A DNA stretch of 64,000 bases from Chitinophagaceae bacterium (GTDB lineage: Bacteria; Bacteroidota; Bacteroidia; Chitinophagales; Chitinophagaceae), in assembly GCA_023957755.1 (NCBI GenBank), contig JAMLGT010000011.1, forward strand, positions 1 through 64,000. Reading direction: 5' to 3'. This document shows, in pieces, positions 16,384 through 26,177 of this stretch; within the stretch, counting starts at the first letter, position 1, and each line of letters starts with the position of its first letter. The notes beneath the pieces were generated by a model. That model did not search any database and was not told where the DNA came from. It saw nothing but the letters and a program-made list of their open reading frames with translations. Made by a program: the position numbers and the translations under genes.

Positions 16384-19300
16384 ATGCGTTTTTCAATGAC
16401 TAATAAAGCCAAAAAGCATAAAGACCTCAGATTGCGGTTTGTGATTACCGGCGCTTTCTTTCTGTTCCTGGGCTGTTTTTGGACAGGACACTCAGAGGCA
16501 CAGGTATCTACCCAGCAGGCTGGTCAAAAGACAGTGACTGGAAAAGGAACTGACATTACAGGCGTGCCGCTACCGGGCGTAAGTGTGAGAGTTAAGGGAG
16601 AATCTGCCGGGAGTGTCACCACTGGTGCCGGAGTATATTCTATTAAGGTGGGAGGCAGTGCCACCGTATTAGTTTATTCCCTTGTTGGATATATTACTCA
16701 GGAAAAGAAAGTAGGCGATAAAACCACATTGGATATCTCGCTTGCAGAAGAGGTGAAAACACTGGATGATGTAGTGATAATCGGGTATGGAGAGGTGCAG
16801 AGAAAAGACCTCACAGGATCGGTGACCAGTATCCAGTCAGATGAATTAATGAAAGGTAAACCACTATCGTTTCAGGAAGCCCTACAGGGGAAATTAGCCG
16901 GGGTACAGGTTTCGTCCTCTTCAGGAGAGCCGGGAGCTGCAGTGGCGATCTCGATAAGAGGAGCCAATACGATTTATGGCGGATCTTCACCTTTATATGT
17001 CATAGATGGGATTCCTTATGATCTTAACTCTAAAGAAGTAGCTGCTTCACAAATAGATGATGAATCCTATGGTATGTCTAATCCTCTTGCGACTCTGAAC
17101 CCACAAGATATTGAGTCGATAGACGTGCTGAAAGATGCCTCTGCAACTGCAATCTATGGCTCCAAAGGTGCAAATGGTGTAATCATTATTACTACTAAGG
17201 CAGGAAAGGCGGGGCAAATGAGAGTAGAGTATAATGGCGCTGTTACCTTATCTAATGCCATTAAAAAACTGAAAGTACTGGACGCCGCAGATTACATTGA
17301 GTTTAGAAGATTGGTATCTCCGAATTCTTCTCTGTTTTATTATGATAGTAACAAAGATGGACTGTATAATGAATTGGATGACCCCAAAGATCCTTACGCA
17401 TTGCCCTTTCATAACTGGCAAAATGAAATTCTTCGACAGGGGGTTTCTACCGACCAGAGTATTACCCTTTCGGGAGGGAGAGACGGTACCAGGTATAGTG
17501 GATCTGCAGGGTATGTGAATGAGAAAACAATTTTGATTGCCAATAATTTTGACAGATACAATTTCAGACTCAGAGTAGATCACTCTAAAAATAAATTTGA
17601 TATAGGGCTGGGAGCCGTAACCGGATATACGGAAACACAGGGCCCCAGCAACCTGGGGGTAATCCAAAGTCTTTCATTCGCACGACCAATAGAGTATTTT
17701 AATGAGACCGTTGACCTTGTCGACAGATATATATCTCCTATTGCAATGATCACTAAGTCTTATAGAAACAGAATATTGCTGAGGGCAAATATGACAGGAT
17801 ATATTGGTTATAAATTCAATAACAGCCTGTCATTTAGAAATACATTCGGAACCGTTTTGACCTCTTCCAAAGGAAAGGAGTTTTACAACAGTGAGACGGC
17901 CTGGGGAAGAGAGTATAAAGGGATTGGAATTCTCCAGGATATTAAATCTAACTCCATTCGCAACACCAGCCAGTTAAACTACACCAAGCGTGTCAAAAGA
18001 AATCACTTATTCAGAGGAATGGCAGGATTTGAAGTAAGCAGATATAATTATGAAAACTTCTCATTACAGAACTCTTACTTCTTAGATGAAAGTACCGGAG
18101 TGGACGATATAGGAAAAGGGTCTAAATTGAATAATCTGGGATCTTCAAGAGATATCAGCACACAGGTGTCGTACTTTGGAAGGTTCAACTATAGTTTCAG
18201 GAATTTACATCTTGTAACCGCGACATTCAGAGCAGATGGGTCTGACAAGTTCGGGCCGGAGAATCGCTTCGCTTATTTCCCTTCATTTGCTTATGCCTGG
18301 AATATTTCAAACGAGAAATTCCTAAAGGATTCCCGCAAAATCAGTGATTTGAAACTAAGGCTCACTTATGGTAAAACGGGGAACGACCGGATACCCTCTT
18401 TCAGATATCTGGCAGTTTTAGAAAATGCGTATTACAGTGGACAGTTGGGGTTGGCTCCTGCCTCTATGGCAAACCCAGATCTGAAGTGGGAGACCACTGA
18501 CCAATACAATGTGGGGTTGGATGTAGGACTTATGGACAACAGGGTATTAATTAATCTCGACTTGTACAATAAGCGTACAAGAGATATGCTGCTTCCTGCT
18601 TATGTCCCGACACGGACGGGCTATATTCAACAGTGGCAAAATCTTGGATTAATAACCAACAAAGGAATTGAGGTAGCAATTAATACCATCAACATCAGAA
18701 ATAAAGACTTCAGTTGGACGACAGGTTTTAATATAAGCTCTAACAGGAATATTGTAAATAATATTGGAAATGTGGGATTTATCAATGCAAGTATGCCCCA
18801 CACTATTAAAGATCAGGGACGTATAATGGTTGGTGGATCTATCGGAGATTTCTATGGATATGTGTTTGACGGAATTTATCAGATTGATGATTTTACCTGG
18901 CAGAATAACAGTGATCAGAGTATCCCGCATAAGGATAGGGTATATGTACTTAAGGATGGTATTGTCAGCCAGACAGGGATTAATGCTGCTCCCGGATTTT
19001 TTAAGTATAAGGATTTGAACGGTGATGGGTTTATAGACCTTGACAATGATAGGAAGATAATCGGCAGAAGTTTCCCTAAACATTTTGGTGGAATAACCAA
19101 TACGATTACCTATAAAAACTTCGATTTGAATATCTTTCTTGACTGGTCTTATGGCAATCAATTATTTAATCTCTATCGTTTCCAGTTTGAAGGTGGGCTT
19201 TATGGTTCCTGGCAAAACTTGTTGCAGGACTTCTGGGATAACCGATGGACACCTGAAAATCCTACCAACAAATACGGAGATATAGCAACCTATAACCTGG

Positions 19301-19581
19301 CATCGCAATATTCATCTACCTATTATATCGAAGATGCATCGTGGTTGCGTCTGAAGGATGTAACAATCGGCTATCAGTTTTCAGGGGAGAAGATTAAGAA
19401 ATTAGGGTTAGGTATCAGTAGTGTGAGGGCATTTTTTTCGGGTACGTACCTGGTTACCTGGACAAAATACTCGGGCTTTTATCCTGAGGTGAGTAGTAAT
19501 AATCCCCTGCTGCCGGGAGTTGACAGGGTTTCCTTTCCGCGAAGTCGCAATTTTTCCTTCGGTTTAAATGTGAAATTTTAA
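16384..19581 (+). CDS. SusC/RagA-type TonB-dependent outer-membrane transporter
   Basis: 1065 residues, a typical SusC size. After the signal region (ends around HSEAQ, residue 39) comes the CarboxypepD_reg-like domain (TVTGKGTDITGVPLPGVSVRVKG), then a plug domain with DVVIIGYGEVQRKDLTGSV, LQGKLAGVQV and IRGANTIYGGSSPLYVIDGIP, and the 22-strand barrel ending FPRSRNFSFGLNVKF. It would import glycan oligomers with energy from TonB. First gene of the rightward locus, ten bases before SusD. The ATG at 16384 is used; an ATG four codons on (MTNKAKK) is an alternative. Confidence 0.95.
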   Translation: MRFSMTNKAKKHKDLRLRFVITGAFFLFLGCFWTGHSEAQVSTQQAGQKTVTGKGTDITGVPLPGVSVRVKGESAGSVTTGAGVYSIKVGGSATVLVYSLVGYITQEKKVGDKTTLDISLAEEVKTLDDVVIIGYGEVQRKDLTGSVTSIQSDELMKGKPLSFQEALQGKLAGVQVSSSSGEPGAAVAISIRGANTIYGGSSPLYVIDGIPYDLNSKEVAASQIDDESYGMSNPLATLNPQDIESIDVLKDASATAIYGSKGANGVIIITTKAGKAGQMRVEYNGAVTLSNAIKKLKVLDAADYIEFRRLVSPNSSLFYYDSNKDGLYNELDDPKDPYALPFHNWQNEILRQGVSTDQSITLSGGRDGTRYSGSAGYVNEKTILIANNFDRYNFRLRVDHSKNKFDIGLGAVTGYTETQGPSNLGVIQSLSFARPIEYFNETVDLVDRYISPIAMITKSYRNRILLRANMTGYIGYKFNNSLSFRNTFGTVLTSSKGKEFYNSETAWGREYKGIGILQDIKSNSIRNTSQLNYTKRVKRNHLFRGMAGFEVSRYNYENFSLQNSYFLDESTGVDDIGKGSKLNNLGSSRDISTQVSYFGRFNYSFRNLHLVTATFRADGSDKFGPENRFAYFPSFAYAWNISNEKFLKDSRKISDLKLRLTYGKTGNDRIPSFRYLAVLENAYYSGQLGLAPASMANPDLKWETTDQYNVGLDVGLMDNRVLINLDLYNKRTRDMLLPAYVPTRTGYIQQWQNLGLITNKGIEVAINTINIRNKDFSWTTGFNISSNRNIVNNIGNVGFINASMPHTIKDQGRIMVGGSIGDFYGYVFDGIYQIDDFTWQNNSDQSIPHKDRVYVLKDGIVSQTGINAAPGFFKYKDLNGDGFIDLDNDRKIIGRSFPKHFGGITNTITYKNFDLNIFLDWSYGNQLFNLYRFQFEGGLYGSWQNLLQDFWDNRWTPENPTNKYGDIATYNLASQYSSTYYIEDASWLRLKDVTIGYQFSGEKIKKLGLGISSVRAFFSGTYLVTWTKYSGFYPEVSSNNPLLPGVDRVSFPRSRNFSFGLNVKF

Positions 19582-19590
19582 AAATCAGAA

Positions 19591-21222
19591 ATGATGAGAA
19601 AGTTATTTGTTTTAAGTTTTGTATTCATTTTAGCATCATGTACCAAGATGCTGGAGACCGCTCCCTATTCATTTGGAACCGTAGAGAATTTATACAAGAG
19701 TGCTCAGGATGCGGAGCTGGGTTTGACGGGATGCTACAACATTCTCAATACGGAGCAGGTGCAGTCAGTATCCGGTCAGCAGGCGGGAGCTACATTTAAT
19801 AAGTATATGCACGTAATGATGGATATGGGATTCGACGAGTTAATTCCAAATCCGGCTAATGGACTGAGGGTTGATTATGGGCCATTTGCCCTGCATACGG
19901 TTACTCAGCAACATGAAGTAATCAGAAACAACTTTTTCCTCTGGTTTGCAGGAGTAAATCGTACAAATTACTTGTTGGATGGTGTGGGCAACATCGATAT
20001 GAACGAGGCTCGCAAAAAGGAGATTCTTGGAGAAGGGCATTTCCTCAGAGGGGTTTTCTACACCTATTTGGCAATGTTGTATGGTGGTGTACCGGTATAT
20101 GATGTTCCTAACCATGACCCCAATGCTCCACGCCAGTCATTGCAGGAAGTGTATGACCTGGTTATTAGTGATTTCAAATATGCATACGAAAATCTGCCCG
20201 ACAGAGCCGGTATTTTGGGGAGAGCCAATAAGTGGTCTGCCGCATCTTACCTTGCCAAAGTATATACTTATCTGGCAAGTTGTAAGCAAAATTCAGTAGG
20301 TGCCGGGCTGAACTTCCCATTGAACTCTTTTGACTGGGTAAATGCGCAGGATATGTATGCACAGGCACTTCAGGTGACTCAGGATATAATTAGCCACAGC
20401 GGATACAAACTGTTGGATAATTACAATTACCTTTTCTATGAATCAACTGATGCATACAGGGATCAGGAATGTCCTTTTGTGGTGATGTCAAGTAGTAGTC
20501 CCACAAACGGTAATCATACATATTGGGGAGAGTTTCTTGTGCCGGCAGGAAACAGGAATACTAATGGAGGTGGAAGGGCCATCTTCAGGCCTGTTGCAGA
20601 AATGCTTTCATTATATAGTAATTCAGATTTCCGTAAAGGATGGAATCTGGTGTATCAGTTAAGAGATATTGACCCTACGGAAGTGATTGATGGAGTCACC
20701 TATAAGGTGCCCCGACTGGCAGTTACTCCCAATTCTGGATTAGTATGTAGTGGCAAGTTCAGATACATGATACCAAGCGAGAAGATGATCGATAACACCA
20801 GGTCGATTGGTTCCACACCGATAATTCGTTTTGCGGATATATTGTTGCTCAATGCTGAGGCTTTATATTATACCGGCAACGAGCCTGAAGCAAGAAATGT
20901 ACTTTATAAGATAAGAAAGAGGGCAGCTCAGAATGATGATGCGGTGGCTACTGCGTTGACCAATGCATACCATCGCGACGATTTTCTAAAAGAACTTCTG
21001 GAAGAAAGGAGTCGCGAACTTTGTTTTGAGGCCTGGAGAAGGATTGACCTGATTAGATTCGGCAAGGTGGAGGAAGCACTTAATGCCATTAATCCTAATG
21101 TGGGCGCATATAATAAAATGATAACTGAGATACGAACCAACTGGAGTCAGTACAGGATATGGTTCCCTATTCCTCAGTCAGAAATTGATTTAAGCAAGAT
21201 TGAACAAAACCCCGGTTATTAA
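19591..21222 (+). CDS. SusD/RagB-type glycan-binding lipoprotein
   Basis: 543 residues with a lipoprotein signal (FVFILASC, lipidated Cys about residue 17). SusD-fold TPR helices and the conserved C-terminal part are present (RFADILLLNAEALYYTGN, LEERSRELCFEAWRRIDLIRFGK, WFPIPQSEIDLSKIEQNPGY). It would sit on the outer leaflet as the lid of the SusC channel and bind substrate. The substrate is best inferred from the sulfatases downstream. Its stop is one base before the ATG of the first sulfatase. Confidence 0.95.
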   Translation: MMRKLFVLSFVFILASCTKMLETAPYSFGTVENLYKSAQDAELGLTGCYNILNTEQVQSVSGQQAGATFNKYMHVMMDMGFDELIPNPANGLRVDYGPFALHTVTQQHEVIRNNFFLWFAGVNRTNYLLDGVGNIDMNEARKKEILGEGHFLRGVFYTYLAMLYGGVPVYDVPNHDPNAPRQSLQEVYDLVISDFKYAYENLPDRAGILGRANKWSAASYLAKVYTYLASCKQNSVGAGLNFPLNSFDWVNAQDMYAQALQVTQDIISHSGYKLLDNYNYLFYESTDAYRDQECPFVVMSSSSPTNGNHTYWGEFLVPAGNRNTNGGGRAIFRPVAEMLSLYSNSDFRKGWNLVYQLRDIDPTEVIDGVTYKVPRLAVTPNSGLVCSGKFRYMIPSEKMIDNTRSIGSTPIIRFADILLLNAEALYYTGNEPEARNVLYKIRKRAAQNDDAVATALTNAYHRDDFLKELLEERSRELCFEAWRRIDLIRFGKVEEALNAINPNVGAYNKMITEIRTNWSQYRIWFPIPQSEIDLSKIEQNPGY

Positions 21223-21223
21223 T

Positions 21224-22702
21224 ATGGTTAGGAAGACCATATCAATATGGCTTGTTTTCATGGTGGGCGTTGCGTATTGTAATGCACAGGTGAAGGAGAG
21301 TACCCTGCCCAATATTGTATTTATTTATGCCGATGATTTGGGTTATGCTGAGGTGGGAAGTTATGGTCAGCAAAAGATCAGGACTCCCAATATTGATAAA
21401 CTCGCTGAAGACGGCATTCGCTTCACACAACAATATTCCAGTTCGCCTGTATGTGCACCTTCACGATGTATGATGCTTACGGGTAAGCATGCCGGACATG
21501 CTTACGTGAGGAGCAATTACGGAAAGGGGGGCTTTACGGATGATTCCGAACTGGGGCAGTTTCCTCTTCCGGAGAATGCGTTTACTATAGGACATCTGTT
21601 TCAGAATGCGGGATATGTGACTGGAGCTATTGGGAAATGGGGACTGGGAATGGCCAATAATTCCGGTAGCCCGCTCAAGCAGGGCTTTGATTATTTTTAT
21701 GGATATCTCGACCAAAAGCAGGCGCACAATTATTATCCGACTCATTTGTGGGAAAATGATAAGTGGGATACACTCCCGAATGTGTTTTTTGATGTGCATG
21801 AGAAGTTAGACCCTTCTAAGGCTACTGATAAAGATTTTGAACGATTTTTTGGGAAAGAGTATTCTGTTACCAAGATGGCTGAGAAAGCTGTGAGTTTTAT
21901 TGAAAGAAATAAAGACAATAAATTTTTCCTGTATATCCCCTTTACAATTCCTCATGTAGCACTACAGGCTCCGCAGGAGTTCATCGATCAATATGTGGGA
22001 GAGTTTAAAGAGAAGCCTTATTATGGGCAAAATAACTATGCACCGAGCAAGTATCCTTTATCGACCTATGCCGCTATGATTACCTATATGGATTATCAGG
22101 TAGGCGTGTTGATGGAGGAGCTTAAGAGACTGGGGTTAGAAGAAAACACCCTTGTTATTTTCTCAAGTGACAACGGTACTACATTTAACGGTGGGGTAAA
22201 TGCGGCATTTTTTAATAGTACAGGAGGGCTCAGAGGATTGAAGGCTGATGTTTTTGAAGGGGGGATCAGGGTGCCATTTATTGCGAAGTGGCCCGGGCGA
22301 ATTAAGGAAGGTACAGTGTCCGACTTGCCCATAGTACAATATGACCTGATGGCCACTTTTGCAGAGCTGACCAGGCAAAAAGTAAAAAATACAGATGGGG
22401 TATCTTTTCTGCCTGAGTTATTAGGTAATCATAGTGCCCAGAAAGGTCGCAAATTTATCTACTTTGAATTTCCAGCAAAGGGTGGTCAGGTAGCCGTACG
22501 GATGGGCGACTGGAAAGCCGTAAGGATAGGGGTGAAAAACACTTTTGAAACTCCGTGGATGCTTTTTAATCTGGCAGTGGATCGGGAAGAAAAGCAAGAT
22601 GTATCTGCTTTACATCCAGACCTTATTAAAAAAGCAGAAAAGATTTTTCGGTCGCAGCATGAGTCCCCGCAATTAAAAGAGTGGGAGATGGTTATGCCAT
22701 GA
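21224..22702 (+). CDS. Secreted sulfatase (formylglycine type)
   Basis: 492 residues from the ATG at 21224, directly after SusD; an ATG eight codons upstream overlaps SusD and is less likely. Signal peptide to about residue 21. Family S1 motifs: metal-binding IYADDLGYAEVGSYG (D37, D38), the modification site C77-A-P-S-R-C-M-M-L-T-G, TGAIGKWGLG and FSSDNGTTF. C77 must be converted to formylglycine by a maturation enzyme that is not in this window. It would remove sulfate esters from the glycan; position on the sugar is unknown. Confidence 0.92.
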   Translation: MVRKTISIWLVFMVGVAYCNAQVKESTLPNIVFIYADDLGYAEVGSYGQQKIRTPNIDKLAEDGIRFTQQYSSSPVCAPSRCMMLTGKHAGHAYVRSNYGKGGFTDDSELGQFPLPENAFTIGHLFQNAGYVTGAIGKWGLGMANNSGSPLKQGFDYFYGYLDQKQAHNYYPTHLWENDKWDTLPNVFFDVHEKLDPSKATDKDFERFFGKEYSVTKMAEKAVSFIERNKDNKFFLYIPFTIPHVALQAPQEFIDQYVGEFKEKPYYGQNNYAPSKYPLSTYAAMITYMDYQVGVLMEELKRLGLEENTLVIFSSDNGTTFNGGVNAAFFNSTGGLRGLKADVFEGGIRVPFIAKWPGRIKEGTVSDLPIVQYDLMATFAELTRQKVKNTDGVSFLPELLGNHSAQKGRKFIYFEFPAKGGQVAVRMGDWKAVRIGVKNTFETPWMLFNLAVDREEKQDVSALHPDLIKKAEKIFRSQHESPQLKEWEMVMP

Positions 22703-22727
22703 GGTAACTCACTAATAAAGTAATTAA

Positions 22728-24431
22728 ATGAAACAAATTCTTTTTTCGTTGTTCTTAATTGCAACTACAGCCCATGCGCAACAACATGGCAGTAGCTTGT
22801 CTCCTTTCAATCCGGGTATCACTCCGTACATTAACTCCATTTCGGCATATAACAGAGATAAGAATACTGTACTGAGTTCTCCCTACGTGAAGAATTTGAT
22901 GATAATGTTCAGATGGAGTGACCTGGAGCCTGCTCCGGGTGATTTTAAGTTTGATGAAACGATTGGAAGAATATTGAGAGATACTAAGGGGGTCGGGAAA
23001 GGATTTTCTTTTATGATATGGGTCGGGCCTAATTCCCCCGAATGGATTTATGATAATGGAGTGCCTCTGGTGACGGTGACGGGAGGGAATGAAAGTTTGA
23101 AGTATCCCTATTATTTTTCACCTAAATACAGAGAGTTCTTTTTCCGGTTAGTTACCGAACTGGGGAATTATATCAAAAGCCTGCCTCAGGATGAGGTAGA
23201 TAACATACTGTATTTTCAGGTATCAGAGGGAACCACAGGAGATACTTCGCCCTACCAGGGAGCCAGCGTTCCGGTTGATCCGCAGTATAAGATATTACCT
23301 GCTGACTGGATGGACTTTCGGATGGAGGTTTGGGATAAGTATAAAGAAGCATTGTGGAGAGATGGCCAGACGGTAATTCCATTTCTTTTTACTGACGATG
23401 CCAATACAGACAGGGAGCGTAACTGGCAATTGCAGAATCTCAATAGGTTTGGAGCCAAGAAAGGCCAGTTTGGCCACGGGTATAACAATAATAATATTTT
23501 TCGTCTGATTGCCCCATGGCTCAATCTGCAGAAAGATGCGAGAGATAATGACATCCTCATTTTTGCCAGAGGCGAGTGGGATAATATCTTATTGGCGCAG
23601 GGCTGGGTGCAGAAGAACCCTCCGCTGGCGTTTTATTGGTCTGCTATCTCCGCTTTATTTTTTGATATCAATTACTGGAATCCGTTGGTAGAAATCATTG
23701 GCAATGGTGAGTTATACGCTGAGGGTCTTTCGTTTTATAACTCTCACGTGGGATCTCTTGGCAACCCTTCTAAGGCTACCTATGCTTTTTGTGCAATGCA
23801 CAGGATGCTGGAAGTGCTGGATGTAAATGAATTTCCCGAAGCTACCTATGGTCAGGCCGTGAGAACGAATATTCAGAGATATAGAAACATTATTGCAGAT
23901 TTTGCAGCAAGGGGAGCTAAAATAGGTGATGAATCCACACTTCCTGCCAACAGCATTGCCAGCAGAACACGTAAGGACTATAACGATATTGGATGGAGTA
24001 TTTATGAAGGTAACTTCTATAAGTATCTGGAGCAGATAGATCCGGAAACTACCAGTGATGCATATTGGAATTTGGATCAGACCATATATGGAAGATTTGC
24101 GAGAGGGTTCAGGCAGGGAGCAAATAATAAAATGTATTTTAAGCTTGACCCTGGATTCTTCAATAGTGCCGACCCACAGAAGGTGAGCATCACTATTACG
24201 AGCAAGGATACCGGTGCCGGAAGTTGGGAGTTGCTTTACTTCGATGGGGCAGAGATGGTGAGCGCAGGTACTGTTACTAATTCAGGAACAGACAAATGGG
24301 TGAAGAATGTATTCGCGATCAGCTGTGCCGTATTCACCGGGAGTCTTGAGAGAGGGGCTGATCTGATTATCCGTCAGGTAGGATCGGAAAATACATTTTT
24401 CCATTTAGTTGATTTGAAAAGAGAAGAATGA
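22728..24431 (+). CDS. Secreted glycoside-hydrolase-like protein, family not assigned
   Basis: 567 residues with a signal peptide (MKQILFSLFLIATTAHAQ). The N-terminal two-thirds looks like a (beta/alpha)8 barrel of the clan GH-A kind: MIMFRWSDLEPAPGDFKFDE is a typical early-barrel segment. E167 in YFQVSEGTTGD and E283 in IFARGEWD lie about 115 residues apart after hydrophobic strands and are the best acid/base and nucleophile candidates. Residues about 445-567 look like a beta-sandwich. I do not recognise the family. It lies between two sulfatase genes in the SusC/D unit, so it probably acts on a sulfated or desulfated glycan. A decayed copy of its 3' end follows at 24493-24534. Confidence 0.65.
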   Translation: MKQILFSLFLIATTAHAQQHGSSLSPFNPGITPYINSISAYNRDKNTVLSSPYVKNLMIMFRWSDLEPAPGDFKFDETIGRILRDTKGVGKGFSFMIWVGPNSPEWIYDNGVPLVTVTGGNESLKYPYYFSPKYREFFFRLVTELGNYIKSLPQDEVDNILYFQVSEGTTGDTSPYQGASVPVDPQYKILPADWMDFRMEVWDKYKEALWRDGQTVIPFLFTDDANTDRERNWQLQNLNRFGAKKGQFGHGYNNNNIFRLIAPWLNLQKDARDNDILIFARGEWDNILLAQGWVQKNPPLAFYWSAISALFFDINYWNPLVEIIGNGELYAEGLSFYNSHVGSLGNPSKATYAFCAMHRMLEVLDVNEFPEATYGQAVRTNIQRYRNIIADFAARGAKIGDESTLPANSIASRTRKDYNDIGWSIYEGNFYKYLEQIDPETTSDAYWNLDQTIYGRFARGFRQGANNKMYFKLDPGFFNSADPQKVSITITSKDTGAGSWELLYFDGAEMVSAGTVTNSGTDKWVKNVFAISCAVFTGSLERGADLIIRQVGSENTFFHLVDLKREE

Positions 24432-24492
24432 TGGAGAGTGGAATATTGGGCTTAAAAAGTGAGGTTTGATATTAAAGTAAAGCGGAAGAGAT

Positions 24493-24534
24493 AATACATT
24501 TTTTCATTTGATTGAATTGAAAAGAATATCGTGA
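24493..24534 (+). pseudogene. Remnant duplicate of the 3' end of the preceding gene
   Basis: 33 of 42 bases match the last 42 bases of the gene ending at 24431, including the stop codon. In the same frame the remnant encodes NTFFHLIELKRIS-stop against NTFFHLVDLKREE-stop in the intact gene. Similarity fades upstream where the frame meets a stop at 24478. This is best read as what is left of a tandem paralogue deleted from the locus. The TGA at 24532 precedes the ATG of the second sulfatase by eight bases. Confidence 0.6.
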
Positions 24535-24542
24535 AAAGTATC

Positions 24543-26144
24543 ATGAAAGGTAGATTTACAATTTTAGTATCCGTTATAATTTGTAGCGGACTTATCTTGA
24601 ACAGCTGTAGGACTGGACATGCACAGATGCCCAATATTGTAGTCATTTGTGTGGATGACCTTGGCTATGGCGATTTATCGTGCTATGGAGATGCCGACGT
24701 GCCCACGCCTAATGTGGATAAGCTGGCAAACGAAGGCCTGCTTTTTACCGATGCGTATGCCACTGCATCAATTTGCACCCCTTCACGATATTCTTTGCTG
24801 ACAGGCAGATACCATTGGAGAAGCACAACCAGCTGGAGTGTGGGGAAAATAAAAGACGTGAGTATTGCTCCCGGGGATGCAGGCCTGATCATAGATACAA
24901 GTATGATTACTGTCCCCAAGGTGTTGAAAAAGAAAGGATATGTGTCAGGAGTTGTGGGTAAGTGGCATTTGGGCTTAGGGCCTGCAGGAGGACCTGACTG
25001 GAATGGAGAAGTGGATCTGAGTCCACTGGATATCGGATTCGACTATTCATTTATTATGCCGGCGACAGCAGACAGAGTGCCTTGTGTATTTGTAGAAAAC
25101 AGGCATGTAGTAGGACTAAACCCGGCAGATCCGATAAGAGTTAGCTACGAAAAACCTATTGGCGATACTTCACAGATTTATAATCCGGATGTGACTCCTG
25201 ATGTGATTGTTACCTATACGCCCGAGAATGAACGCAGGAAAGGAGAAGTGTTAATGCAGCCCAGTTTTGGTCATGATCAGACGATAATTAATGGAATCCC
25301 GAGAATTGGGTATATGACGGGTGGACAAAGTGCGCTCTGGAAAGATGATGAGGTGGCCAGTACATTCGCCGGCAAAGCAATTGACTTCATTGACAAAAAC
25401 AGTAAGAAGCCGTTTTTCTTATATTTTGCTACGCACGATCTGCACGTGCCGCGTGTGCCGAACAAAGCGTTTGCGGGGAAGAGTAAGATCGGAATTTATG
25501 GGGATGTCATAATGCAGATGGACTGGACTGTAGGACAAATTTTGAAAAGGTTGGATGAACTAAAACTTACAGAAAATACAATAGTGATTCTGACGAGTGA
25601 CAATGGGCCGGTAATTGATGATGGGTATAATGATGGAGCTTATGAAGGAATTAAAGCGCATAGGCCTTCGGGCAAATATAGAGAAGGGAAATACAGTGCT
25701 TATGAAGGTGGTACCAGAATTCCTTTTATAATCAGATGGCCGAAGGAGATTAAGCATGGAAAGTCTGGAGCGATGTTCAGTCAGGTGGATCTGTTAGCGA
25801 CTCTGTCAGATATAGTAGGAAATAGGAATACTGATAATTATGGAATTGACAGCAGAGCATTTAAGGAGGTACTCACAGGTAAAAAAGATAGGGGTAGGGA
25901 TTATGTGGTTATTCAGAATATGAATAAAACTCTGTCAGTAATAAAAGGTGGGTGGAAATATATTGAACCTTCTGATAAGCCAAGACTTAACCAATATACC
26001 AGACCGGTTACAGATCTTGGGAATATGGAGACTCCACAGTTATTCAATCTGTCAAACGATCCGGACGAGGAGCACAATGTCGCCAGGGAATATCCTGATA
26101 AATTGAAAGAGATGGAGCTGATTCTGGCAGATGAAAAAAAGTAA
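24543..26144 (+). CDS. Secreted sulfatase (formylglycine type), probable lipoprotein
   Basis: 533 residues from the ATG at 24543; a GTG at 24531 overlaps the upstream remnant's stop and is less likely. The N-terminus ends SGLILNSC, a plausible lipobox with lipidated C22. S1 sulfatase motifs: VICVDDLGYGDLSCYGD, modification site C78-T-P-S-R-Y-S-L-L-T-G, VVGKWHLG, ILTSDNGPV. It differs strongly from the first sulfatase and so likely removes sulfate from another position or sugar. Needs the same maturation enzyme, absent here. Confidence 0.92.
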   Translation: MKGRFTILVSVIICSGLILNSCRTGHAQMPNIVVICVDDLGYGDLSCYGDADVPTPNVDKLANEGLLFTDAYATASICTPSRYSLLTGRYHWRSTTSWSVGKIKDVSIAPGDAGLIIDTSMITVPKVLKKKGYVSGVVGKWHLGLGPAGGPDWNGEVDLSPLDIGFDYSFIMPATADRVPCVFVENRHVVGLNPADPIRVSYEKPIGDTSQIYNPDVTPDVIVTYTPENERRKGEVLMQPSFGHDQTIINGIPRIGYMTGGQSALWKDDEVASTFAGKAIDFIDKNSKKPFFLYFATHDLHVPRVPNKAFAGKSKIGIYGDVIMQMDWTVGQILKRLDELKLTENTIVILTSDNGPVIDDGYNDGAYEGIKAHRPSGKYREGKYSAYEGGTRIPFIIRWPKEIKHGKSGAMFSQVDLLATLSDIVGNRNTDNYGIDSRAFKEVLTGKKDRGRDYVVIQNMNKTLSVIKGGWKYIEPSDKPRLNQYTRPVTDLGNMETPQLFNLSNDPDEEHNVAREYPDKLKEMELILADEKK

Positions 26145-26177
26145 TAAACATAGAAACTAAATCAAAAAATAAAAATC

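Noticed and set aside
16270-16384. Sigma-54 promoter (TGGCAC-N5-TTGC) for the glycan locus
   Set aside because: No -24/-12 match is seen; a TAnnTTTG box is present instead.
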